From Nematopogon swammerdamellus (Eukaryota > Arthropoda > Insecta > Lepidoptera > Adelidae): DNA of 64,000 nt. Within the stretch, counting starts at the first letter, position 1, and every line of letters begins with the position of its first letter. Positions 52,407-60,519 of the stretch are shown piece after piece. Both the position numbers and the translations under genes were made by a program. The stretch lies in assembly GCA_946902875.1 (NCBI GenBank), contig OX336348.1, forward strand, positions 11,557,741 to 11,621,740. Reading direction: 5' to 3'. The notes under the pieces are model-generated. The model was not told the origin of the DNA. It was given only the letters and a program-made list of their open reading frames with translations, and searched no databases.

Positions 52407-52556
52407 ACATGATACTCTTATACCTTTGGTAATCCATTTATCCGTCTTTTTTGATATTTTTAATTTCCTTAGTGGGATTACTTTGTTTATAATTTCATGA
52501 AGGTGTGAGTAGAATATGTTAATTTTTCCTTCACAATCCTGATTATCTTTCATTTT
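52407..52556 (-). pseudogene. CR1-like ORF2: short linker piece
   Basis: MKDNQDCEGKINIFYSHLHE, then KVIPLRKLKISKK and KWITKGIRVSC, is the endonuclease-RT linker of CR1-type ORF2. It lies between the foldback and the Polinton, both of which interrupt the frame. Confidence 0.85.
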
Positions 52557-52562
52557 AGACCA

Positions 52563-53399
52563 AGTAGTGTGTTTATGCCGGTTCTGGCGCAGGAGGAGGA
52601 GGGACCAATCACCGAGTGCCACGTCACCTCGCACAGCGTTATCTCCCACGTCACCTCACAACGCCCCTCCCACTTCCGCCTACTTCCGGCCACATCAGCC
52701 CCGCCCCGCCACATCCACCCCGCCCGCCACATCCGCCCCCGCCCTCGACCGCCCGCCCTGGAACACCTGCCCACCACATCCGCCCCCGCTCTCCCCGCCC
52801 GCCCTCGAACGCCCCCGCTGCGCCCCCGTTCGCTTCCGCCCGCGCTGCGCAGACGCAGGCGCCACCCACCGACCCCCCCGCCCACTTCCCACTTACGCCC
52901 ACGTCCACTTCCGGTCACATCCACCCGCCCTCGCTTGGGGCTCTCTCATCAACGATTGCTCACCTAGACAAGGTTCCATCTCCCATACAACTACTATGAA
53001 AGTTGGAACCCCGTCATACTAAAAAACGTGAAAGATGGAACCAAAAAATCCACTACGTGTTCTGGCGCACCTACCCCCGCCCAACGACCCCGCCCACGAA
53101 CGCCCGCCCTCGCTGCTTCCGGTGGCGCCACGCGCCCGCCCTCGTTCGTCCCCGCCACGCGCCCGTTGCGCCCCCGCCTGCGCAGGCGCCTGCGCCGGCG
53201 AGGATAGGGGTGGGTTTACAAGGGTTGGAATCGTCCACGACTGGCCGCCCACCCTCGCTGCTTCCGGTGGCGCCCGCCCTCGTTCGTCCGCCCCCGCCAC
53301 GCGGTCGTTGCGCAGACGCCTGCGCCGGGGGGGATAGGGGTGGGTTTCCACCATCCCCCACGCGTCTACGCGGTGAGAGTTGGAATCGTGTCATAGTGA
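52563..53399 (+). repeat. Polinton left terminal inverted repeat
   Basis: Very GC-rich, with strings such as CCCGCCCGCC. It matches the right TIR from AGTAGTGTG to ATCGTGTCATAGTGA. It is longer than the right one because about 115-125 bp (CGCTGCTTCCGGTGGCGCC to GATAGGGGTGGGTTT) is tandemly duplicated at 53221-53345. Six-frame ORFs here are shadows of GC-rich sequence. Confidence 0.9.
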
Positions 53400-53650
53400 T
53401 GCTTCCGCTATGCCGCCCTCCGCTCATCAACGAGGGGGATGGAGGCTTTCACGGCTTCCGCTATGGAGGCTCTCCCACCCTCCGCTCATCAACGAGGGGA
53501 TGGAGGCTCTCACGGCTTTCGCTATGGAGGCTCTCCCGTTGCGCCCCCTCGACGAGGAGAATCGTCACCATGGAGGCTCTCACCGCTTCCGGATTCGCTA
53601 TGGAGGCTCTCCCGCTGCACTCCTCAACGAGGAGAATCGCCAAGGTGACT
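53400..53650. repeat. Polinton left subterminal short repeats
   Basis: CTTCCGCTATGGAGGCTCTC and CTCATCAACGAGG recur about five times with irregular spacing. Inverted relatives lie at 57535-57640. Confidence 0.8.
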
Positions 53651-54195
53651 AGGGGTTTGTATTTCATTCACATATTATTGAGTGCATAGCTCACTCTTAT
53701 CATAAAACACATTGAGCTCGCCTCGCACGGACAAAAGAGATAAAGAAATGAAGGTCATCACGCTTCCGAGAGCATCTGACTGACACAATATTATCTCTAT
53801 GCGTGTGGGAATATGGATAGAGAGCGATGTGTCATCAGCTCTGCATTAACTCTCGAGAGCTTCCATCAGGCAGTAAGCTGTTACACTATCAGTCTATCAG
53901 GCAGTAAGCTGTTACACTATCAGTCTGTTAGCTGATAAACACCTGTAACAGCTGTCGCATCATCGGGCTGTTAGCTGATAACCAGCTCTATCAACTGATC
54001 TGATTGGAGCTGCCTGCACTATGAACATTACCTATTTATAAATGAGCTCATGATCACGTTCTAAAAAAATAGATAAACTTTTCGCACTATAAATTTTACA
54101 CCAACATTTATATATTACTCTTATTATGACTATTGAGGAAGAGTGATAGGATTTGAGGACGGGAAGTGCAGGAATTAGTGAAATAAAACCTTTTA
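53651..54195. other. Polinton non-coding segment
   Basis: 545 bp without a gene. It includes a direct duplication of TCAGGCAGTAAGCTGTTACA (53867 and 53899) and related GTTAGCTGATAA words nearby. A regulatory or replication role is possible but not shown. Confidence 0.5.
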
Positions 54196-54351
54196 TTATT
54201 GAACAATATTTTTATTATCAATCCAACTGTTTGACGATTGAGGTAGACCTAACCATTTCACATACACTTTATTTCCACGTCGCTTGAGAACTTTCTCAAC
54301 CAAAAACACGTCTGGATACCGGACGATCTGCAGTTCTTCCTCGTAAAATCA
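54196..54351 (-). pseudogene. Polinton integrase, C-terminal chromodomain scar
   Basis: Minus-strand reading FYEEELQIVRYPDVFLVEKV, then LKRRGNKVYVKWLGLPQSSN and SWIDNKNIVQ, stop. V(E)KVLKRRG...VKWLG...SWI is a chromodomain, the module at the end of Polinton and chromovirus-type integrases. The catalytic integrase upstream is missing, and virion genes on the other strand start at once, so an internal deletion joined here at about 54350. Confidence 0.75.
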
Positions 54352-54575
54352 TACCTATACCTATACCTACAAAACGTGGAGGGTTCCTCCCCCTACTTCC
54401 GATACTGTCAGCTCTCGGCGCGGCGGGAGGCATCACGACTGCGATGAAAAATATCTACGACTTCTTTGCTAACAAATCATCAACTCCTAAAGCTGTCGGA
54501 AACGGAATCCACATAAAACCATATAAAAAAGGATGGGGTCTTTATCTCTCACCAGCTACTAAGTCAAAAAACTAA
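54288..54575 (+). CDS. Polinton small virion peptide (GLYL type), start unclear
   Basis: A frame open from 54288 to the stop at 54573 reads TKRGGFLPLLPILSALGAAG, then KNIYDFFANK and HIKPYKKGWGLYLSPATK. A hydrophobic alanine/glycine-rich stretch followed by KPYKKGxGLYL is a hallmark of a small adenovirus-pX/pVI-like virion peptide of Polintons. The only ATG in frame (54444) is inside the hydrophobic part, so the true start was probably lost in the deletion or lies upstream by splicing. Confidence 0.6.
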   Translation, partial: ELSQPKTRLDTGRSAVLPRKIIPIPIPTKRGGFLPLLPILSALGAAGGITTAMKNIYDFFANKSSTPKAVGNGIHIKPYKKGWGLYLSPATKSKN

Positions 54576-54976
54576 TCGATGACTCCCTTCCGAATCGCGC
54601 TCTCACCAATGCAGACATCGAAGACTACGTGCGAAGAAAGAAGATGACACCACACTTTAGAGGTGTCTTCATGCGTGATGGTTTACCCGAATCGGGTCCC
54701 AACCCCCGCGGCGAGATGGGAGTCATTAACTTGGACGATGATTCGGGTGACGGAACACACTGGGTGGCCTACGGTAGACGGGGCGGCGTCTGCGAATACT
54801 TTGACAGCTTTGGTGATTTGAGACCACCACTAGAGTTTCTCGACTACATGAGGGGAGTCGTAATAAAGTACAATTATACAAAATACCAGTCCTACAACAC
54901 CGCAATCTGCGGCCAATTATGTTTAAAATTTTTATGTGAATTTAATAGGAAATATTTCAATAAACGTCTCCGTTGA
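54560..54976 (+). CDS. Polinton adenain-like cysteine protease
   Basis: VKKLIDDSLPNRALTNADIE leads into PHFRGVFMRDGLP, NLDDDSGDGTHWVAYG (catalytic His), EYFDSFGDLRP (Asp) and TAICGQLCLKFL (catalytic Cys). This is the H-D/E-C layout of the adenovirus protease family in Polintons. It would cleave capsid precursors. No ATG precedes the conserved N-terminus: the first are at about 54644 and 54671. The start is therefore uncertain, and the frame overlaps the end of the upstream peptide. Confidence 0.8.
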
Positions 54977-55038
54977 CTATACATTTGTGTCTTTTCTTTA
55001 TATATATATTACTCATCATCACCCCTAGGTCATTCATA

Positions 55039-55755
55039 ATGTCCTTGACGGTCACTTTGAACGGACGAGAGCCAACACTCTCAGCCAGTTTCTTGCTCGA
55101 CCTCGATTTGCGTGATGGAGAATATCAGTGTGCCCTTATCTATTTCAAGTCATTCAACTCTATTCCCAATGTGGATTATAGGAATAATCTATTTCATTAT
55201 AATATTGGTGGTCGCGTTAGCACGATTGAAATACCTGAAGGTTCGTACGAATTAAATGACATATTTCACTATTTGCAACAAGAGCTGGTGGAGCGACAAC
55301 AAAAGCAAAATAATGAAACCGGTGTTTATCACCTCGATATTGAGGTGAATAAGAATACTATGAAATGTGAATTGGGAGCACCGTTTGCAATACACTTTGA
55401 TGAGGAGAACTCCATAGGCTCCCTCATGGGCTTCGAACGTCGCATTCTAGCACCCTATAAAAGACACATATCCGATAATCCAGTCGACATTCTCACTGTG
55501 AACACGCTACGCGTCGAATGTGATCTGATTGAGGGGTCCTACGTCAACGGTGCACCTTCGAGAGTACTTCACGAGTTTTCACCGGACACCCCGCCGGGCT
55601 ATCAGATTGTGGAAGTACCAAATAACCCAATATACCTACCGGTGAAAGCGAGGACTGTTAGCTCGTTTCAGGTGCGCATTGTTAACGAGAAAGGTGTATT
55701 AGTCAATTTTAGAGGAGAAAATATTGCCACTCGCTTACACTTTAAAAAAATATGA
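55039..55755 (+). CDS. Polinton minor capsid (penton-like) protein
   Basis: 238 aa from ATG 55039 (MSLTVTLNGREPTLSASFLL). ALIYFKSFNSIPNVDYRNNL and IEIPEGSYELNDIFHYLQQE are conserved features of the protein that sits between protease and major capsid in Polintons, taken to be the single-jelly-roll minor capsid. Its stop overlaps the next ATG (ATGA at 55752). Intact. Function assigned from family and position. Confidence 0.7.
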   Translation: MSLTVTLNGREPTLSASFLLDLDLRDGEYQCALIYFKSFNSIPNVDYRNNLFHYNIGGRVSTIEIPEGSYELNDIFHYLQQELVERQQKQNNETGVYHLDIEVNKNTMKCELGAPFAIHFDEENSIGSLMGFERRILAPYKRHISDNPVDILTVNTLRVECDLIEGSYVNGAPSRVLHEFSPDTPPGYQIVEVPNNPIYLPVKARTVSSFQVRIVNEKGVLVNFRGENIATRLHFKKI

Positions 55756-55955
55756 TTGTCTTTGGAGGTGGAATGACGTCAGATGACATCGGCTGCTGCG
55801 TAATCAACGATAAAATCATCGAACAATCTGGAAGAGAGGTCAGTTCGCGAAAGAACGTAAGAGAGGGAGGAAGGTCGTTGCCATCACGATCGCTGACAGC
55901 AGAGAATATTAAATTTTTGGAATCACTGGGGTTGCGAGTATGCAGGCCATCTTGA
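55752..55955 (+). CDS. Small conserved Polinton ORF
   Basis: 67 aa. It ends TAENIKFLESLGLRV, a sequence type seen before the major capsid gene in Polinton-like elements. It starts inside the stop of the upstream gene and overlaps the start of the next (55940) by 16 nt. A glycine-rich N-terminus is followed by a basic middle. Function unknown. Confidence 0.55.
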   Translation: MIVFGGGMTSDDIGCCVINDKIIEQSGREVSSRKNVREGGRSLPSRSLTAENIKFLESLGLRVCRPS

Positions 55956-57127
55956 ATATTGAGCAGAACGTCTCGTACGATGAAAGTATAGAGGGTATTG
56001 AAATACACACATACAATCCATTTAACGACACTTTCAAGAACAACGATGAGATTCGCATATCTATATACCAACAGGATTTATATCTACTACCGTCACAGAG
56101 CTCCCTCTACATTGAGGGTCGCATCGAGAAGGATGCCTCTTTCGTCAACAACGGCCCCCTCTTCCTCTTTCAAGACTTGCGCTACGAGCTAAACGGAGTT
56201 GAGATTGATAGAAATAAAAATGTAGGCATTGTGAGTACAATGAAGTCCTTCATCTCCTACAATGACGACACGGCGCGGTGTGCTAAAAATGCTGGTTTCA
56301 GCGTGGGTGGATTGAAGGATGTCAGCGAGTCGTTTAGTGTTTGTGTGCCACTATCGCATATTCTCGGTTTTGCCGAGGACTACAAGAAGATAATCCTCAA
56401 TGCTAAGCATGAGCTCATCATGAATCGAAGCAACACAGATCTCAACGCTGCAGTGGTGAAGGACGGCACTAAAGAAATAAAAATACTCATCAACCGCGTG
56501 CAGTGGCGAATGCCCCACATTCGAGTATCCGATAAGAATAAGCTGAAACTCTTGAAGATGCTGGAAAAAGATACTGTAATACCGATTACGTTTCGCATCT
56601 GGGATCTGTACGAGTATCCGACTCTACCCGTAACTAATAAACACATGTGGACAATAAAGACGGCCTCTCAACTGGAGAAACCGCGCTACGTCATTCTCGG
56701 CCTTCAGAATGCACGCAAAAACGTCAAGGATAAAGATATGAGCTCATTCGATCACTGCAATTTAACCAATGTCAGACTCTATCTAAACTCACAGTATTAT
56801 CCCTACGACTCATTTTCCATAGATTTTTCAAACGATAAGTACTGTCTTCTCTATGAGGCGTTTGCTAATTTTCAAACGTCCTTTTACGGAACGAGCGCAC
56901 CGAAACCTCTGCTCGACCCGGCTCACTTCAAAACGATCGCACCCCTATGCGTCATCGATTGCTCTCGCCAACATGACGTCATTAAAACGGGCTCTGTCGA
57001 TATTCGGTTGGAATTTGAATGTAGAAATAACATTCCCGCCAATACTAGCGCCTACTGCCTCATTATCAACGATCAGCTGTTTGAACAACATCTGCTCACC
57101 GGCTTAGTCCGCAAACTGACATCTTAA
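55940..57127 (+). CDS. Polinton major capsid protein, double jelly-roll
   Basis: 395 aa, intact, from ATG 55940. YNPFNDTFKNNDEIRISIYQ starts the first barrel. LFQDLRYELNGVEIDRNKNV and GIVSTMKSFISYNDDTARCA are highly characteristic of double-jelly-roll capsid proteins of Polintons and relatives. The second barrel follows from about aa 240 (NARKNVKDKDMSSFDHCNLT, LNSQYYPYDSFSIDF). A capsid is therefore encoded, although no polymerase or packaging ATPase remains in this element. Confidence 0.85.
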   Translation: MQAILNIEQNVSYDESIEGIEIHTYNPFNDTFKNNDEIRISIYQQDLYLLPSQSSLYIEGRIEKDASFVNNGPLFLFQDLRYELNGVEIDRNKNVGIVSTMKSFISYNDDTARCAKNAGFSVGGLKDVSESFSVCVPLSHILGFAEDYKKIILNAKHELIMNRSNTDLNAAVVKDGTKEIKILINRVQWRMPHIRVSDKNKLKLLKMLEKDTVIPITFRIWDLYEYPTLPVTNKHMWTIKTASQLEKPRYVILGLQNARKNVKDKDMSSFDHCNLTNVRLYLNSQYYPYDSFSIDFSNDKYCLLYEAFANFQTSFYGTSAPKPLLDPAHFKTIAPLCVIDCSRQHDVIKTGSVDIRLEFECRNNIPANTSAYCLIINDQLFEQHLLTGLVRKLTS

Positions 57128-57145
57128 CGTGAACGCTCGTGCAAG

Positions 57146-57559
57146 ATGGATGTGTATTACGCGCCCTCCATCGCCATGGCAGAGGATTGCAAATTATTTA
57201 AAATACACTATAATTTGAATTCGGAAAATTACCCCTATGTGGCCCTCTATCTCGCCGGTGATCAACGCATGCAGGTGGAAATTGACTTGGGCGGAAAGAT
57301 AAAATTCAACGAGCACGATTGGATGGATATTGTAAAATGTCAAGATAAAATATCGCACTTCATCGATTGCGCCGTCATCAACTCGCCGCCATCGCGGCGA
57401 GCGGGGGCGGCAGCAGGGGGGTACAACACCGCCAGTGATGACGCCAACCTCGACTACGACGACGTCTTCCATCGCGATAGCTATGAAGAAATTATATTCG
57501 GACAAGGACGTGCGATCAGTGTGCATTCAGAAAGCCTCCAGGCGGAAGAGCCTCCATAG
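57146..57559 (+). CDS. Polinton ORF of unknown function
   Basis: 137 aa, MDVYYAPSIAMAEDCKLFKI. The first 80 residues are compact and look folded (YPYVALYLAGDQRMQVEIDL, GKIKFNEHDWMDIVKC). The C-terminus is acidic and low-complexity and its last codons run into the subterminal repeats (SLQAEEPP). It follows the capsid gene by 18 nt on the same strand. I do not recognise it. Confidence 0.6.
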   Translation: MDVYYAPSIAMAEDCKLFKIHYNLNSENYPYVALYLAGDQRMQVEIDLGGKIKFNEHDWMDIVKCQDKISHFIDCAVINSPPSRRAGAAAGGYNTASDDANLDYDDVFHRDSYEEIIFGQGRAISVHSESLQAEEPP

Positions 57560-57652
57560 CGGAAGCGGCGACAGAGCCTCCACCCCCCTCGTTGATGAGC
57601 GGAAGCGGCGTCGAGAGAGCCTTCATGGCGGGGGTAGACATTTCACATTTTC
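57535..57652. repeat. Polinton right subterminal short repeats
   Basis: Short units (GCCTCCATAGCGGAAG and relatives) inverted relative to 53400-53650. Confidence 0.7.
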
Positions 57653-58374
57653 ACTATGACACGATTCCAACTCTCACCGCATAGACGCGCGGGGGATGGT
57701 GGAAACCCACCCCTATCCTCGCCGGCGCAGGCGCCTGCGCAGGCGGGGGCGCAACGGGCGCGTGGCGGGGACGAACGAGGGCGGGCGCGTGGCGCCACCG
57801 GAAGCAGCGAGGGCGGGCGGCCGTTCGTGGGCGGGGTCGTTGGGCGGGGGTAGGTGCGCCAGAACACGTAGTGGATTTTTTGGTTCCATCTTTCACGTTT
57901 TTTAGTATGACGGGGTTCCAACTTTCATAGTAGTTGTATGGGAGATGGAACCTTGTCTAGGTGAGCAATCGTTGATGAGAGAGGCCCAAGCGAGGGCGGG
58001 TGGATGTGACCGGAAGTGGACGTGGGCGTAAGTGGGAAGTGGGCGGGGGGGTCGGTGGGTGGCGCCTGCGTCTGCGCAGCGCGGGCGGAAGCGAACGGGG
58101 GCGCAGCGGGGGCGTTCGAGGGCGGGCGGGGAGAGCGGGGGCGGATGTGGTGGGCAGGTGTTCGAGGGCGGGCGGTCGAGGGCGGGCGGGGAGGGCGGGG
58201 GCGGATGTGGCGGGCGGGGTGGATGTGGCGGGGCGGGGCTGATGTGGCCGGAAGTAGGCGGAAGTGGGAGGGGCGTTGTGAGGTGACGTGGGAGATAACG
58301 CTGTGCGAGGTGACGTGGCACTCGGTGATTGGTCCCTTCTCCTCCTGCGCCAGAACCGGCATAAACACACTACT
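57653..58374 (+). repeat. Polinton right terminal inverted repeat
   Basis: About 722 bp, reverse complement of the left TIR without the duplicated 115-125 bp. Ends CACACTACT, then AGACCA. Confidence 0.9.
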
Positions 58375-59145
58375 AGACCAATTTACATTTCGAAGTGCTT
58401 CTTTAAAGTTCAATAGGGTTTCTTTTGTGCAGCAGCGTGTTATTATAGTTCTTGTTCTTTGTTGATTATTTGAGTGTTTAATATTATTGATAGAAATAAC
58501 TTGACCGTCGTGGTCTGATATTGAGCAAGGAATATTGTTGGCATCATGATCAAAGTTGATTTTAGTAAGAATATTGTCCAGCGTTGAATGTGTTGTTTCC
58601 GTTATTCGGGTCGGGCTCTTAATTGAAACTTTAATGCTGTGTTCTCTTAATAATTGGGTAAATATTTTTGTATTTTTCTTCTTTCTTTCTTGTAAATTGA
58701 TGTTGAAGTCCCCTAATATAATTATTTGTTTTTTTTATTTTGTTTAGCAGATTGTCCAAGTTATTAAAAAATATATTTATATCAGATTTAGGAGTTCGAT
58801 AAATAACTATAATGTTTATATAACGATTATTAAGTAACTGTAGTTTAATTGCACATATTTCAAGCGTTTTTTCGATATACAATTCTGACACATTACAATT
58901 TCGGATTTATTACACCAAATCTCATCGACAAAAATAATCGTTCCTCATCCCTTATTATTTTTCCGTGAATTTTCTGTTGTAATCCTATATCCTGGGAGGT
59001 TAATGCTTTCGTACTCTAATGGTTCAAGCCAAGATTCAATAATACATAGAACGTTTGGTTTCACTTCAATATCACATTCTAGAAATGATTCAAAATGTAG
59101 TAATTTATTCCTAATGCTACATATGTTTAAATGCAATACCTTCAA
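58375..59145 (-). pseudogene. CR1-like ORF2: endonuclease
   Basis: It starts MKVLHLNICSIRNKLLHFES, then CIIESWLEP and NLPGYRI (APE-type endonuclease). After frame breaks near 58930 it continues with CAIKLQLLNNRYINIIVIYR, then DHDGQVISINN and ends LLNFKEALRNVNWS at the Polinton duplication. Residue continuity with MKDNQDCE at 52556 confirms the Polinton insertion point. Several frameshifts and stops. Confidence 0.8.
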
Positions 59146-59323
59146 GCAATCTTTCGTTATTAACTTGGCAGGTTTGATCGGTAGCGTTGGCGAAAAGGAT
59201 AATTTTTTTCGTTGTTACGTCCGTTCATATTATTATAATAATTTTCACATATGATTTTAGTGCACCGTTCAGCATTCCTGCAATCTTGTATTTTCCGCTT
59301 ATGCTTAGTTTCCTTCCATTAGT

Positions 59324-60519
59324 CTAATAATCACTTATGTTTAAATTATTATTTAAAGATAGAATATGTACATTTGTATGCTGATTAAAGGTTCTGACGA
59401 TTTCTTCATTAAGATTATATATAAAGCTATTGTAATCGGAAAAGTGTCCTTCAGCACTGTGAGGCATCGTGCATAAAATAACGTTTGTGTTTGATAGTTT
59501 TTGAATCGTAGATTTCATTACACTTATCACACTTTCTATTGTGTTTACACCACAATCACTGGAGCCGCTCATAATGATGACGCACTCTTTTTTCGTGAAA
59601 CCTAAAGTTTTGTTATCTATTTGGTCTAGTACACGTTCGGTGCTTCTTGAGTGGATGATGTCCGCCATTATCTCATAATCTCCTCTTCGTTTCTTTGATA
59701 GTATGTATGGGATTTCTGTTGCATGAACGTCTGAAAGTATTAGAAGTTGTGGTTTCGATATTTCATTTACGGTGCTTACACTTTGGTTGATCGGTATGCA
59801 TTGTGATGCTGATTTCTTGTAAGGGTTTTCCGATGAAGCTACTTATATGGTGTTCGTTTTTTGGGTCTTTGTTTTGTTTTTATGTTTATGTGCTGCTGTC
59901 GGTTTGGGTGATCCATTTTCCTCATTCGGCTGCGGATGTATTGAATATACATTGATTATACCTGAGGAATAGACGGCTGTTATATTCTCGCGGGAGTTGA
60001 TCAGTGTATTCGCAGATCTTGTACTTGTGATGGCCTTTTCGATTTGTTCCTTAGAAATATTGTTTTTTACCGATGTGTCTTTTATTCGTTTTGTTGTTGG
60101 AATGGATTTTATTTTTTTGTTCTTTGCATGGTGAGATAAAGATGTGGATGATTTTGTGGCATGTGGTGAAGTTCCGATAGTCGTATTCATAGTAGTTAAT
60201 GTTTGTGTTGCTTGGTTCGACCGGCGTATCGAGCCATTTTTTTCTTGAGTTTGGTTTTTTAGGTATTCATTTATTCGTTCTGTGTTGCATAACTTCATTA
60301 GATTTAAGACTTTCTGTATATTTTTCTTCTTTGTGCAGTCTTATAATAGAATTTTTAGTTTCTTATTATTATTAATGACAATAATGCATGTTCTTTTTAG
60401 TTTTGTGATATGTCTCCTTTGATTTTCCATTTTTTTGTGTAGAATTTGGATTTCAGTTTGATCTTTTTGTTGCGGTAAATGATCGTAGATTGGCTTTTTG
60501 TTTTTTGCGTCAATGTACA
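59324..60519 (-). pseudogene. CR1-like ORF1 with SGNH/esterase-like domain
   Basis: One minus-strand frame with TAA stops at about 60341 and 59843. N-terminal part with a possible coiled coil (KDQTEIQILHKKMENQRRHI), a basic serine/threonine-rich middle, then KPQLLILSDVHATEI, VIIMSGSSDCGVNTI and TMPHSAEGHFSDYN, which resemble the blocks of the SGNH-hydrolase (esterase) domain found in CR1-type ORF1. 5'-truncated at the junction with X1. Confidence 0.65.

Larger units (their letters stand above)
52563..58374 (+). mobile_element. Polinton/Maverick derivative, 5.8 kb, capsid genes retained
   Basis: It starts AGTAGTGTGTTTATGCC and ends with the inverse, flanked by a perfect 6-bp duplication AGACCA (52557-52562, 58375-58380). 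Long inverted repeats (left about 834 bp, right about 722 bp). AG ends, 6-bp duplication and long TIRs define Polintons. Genes seen: integrase chromodomain scar (minus), a small GLYL-type virion peptide, cysteine protease, minor capsid, small ORF, major capsid, unknown ORF. PolB, packaging ATPase and the integrase core are absent, so it cannot move alone. Confidence 0.9.
25938..60519 (-). mobile_element. CR1-like non-LTR element, split by six insertions
   Basis: Minus-strand element whose pieces are, 5' to 3': ORF1 (60519-59324), ORF2 endonuclease (59145-58381), linker (52556-52407), linker/RT (42661-42113), RT and C-terminus (41544-40262 plus last codons to 33590), 3' UTR (33589-33346, 30953-30686, 26018-25938). 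The 3' end is AATAAACGAATATGAATATG. Pieces total about 4.7 kb, a normal CR1 size. It sits in X1 with a short likely duplication (TGTA). Reading frame or residue continuity across the BEL, solo-LTR and Polinton insertions was checked by eye. Confidence 0.85.

Noticed and set aside
52567..53430. Several long overlapping ORFs on both strands in the Polinton TIR, mirrored at 57643-58465
   Set aside because: They arise from very GC-rich, stop-poor terminal repeats, give proline/arginine-rich nonsense in all frames and exist identically in both TIRs.
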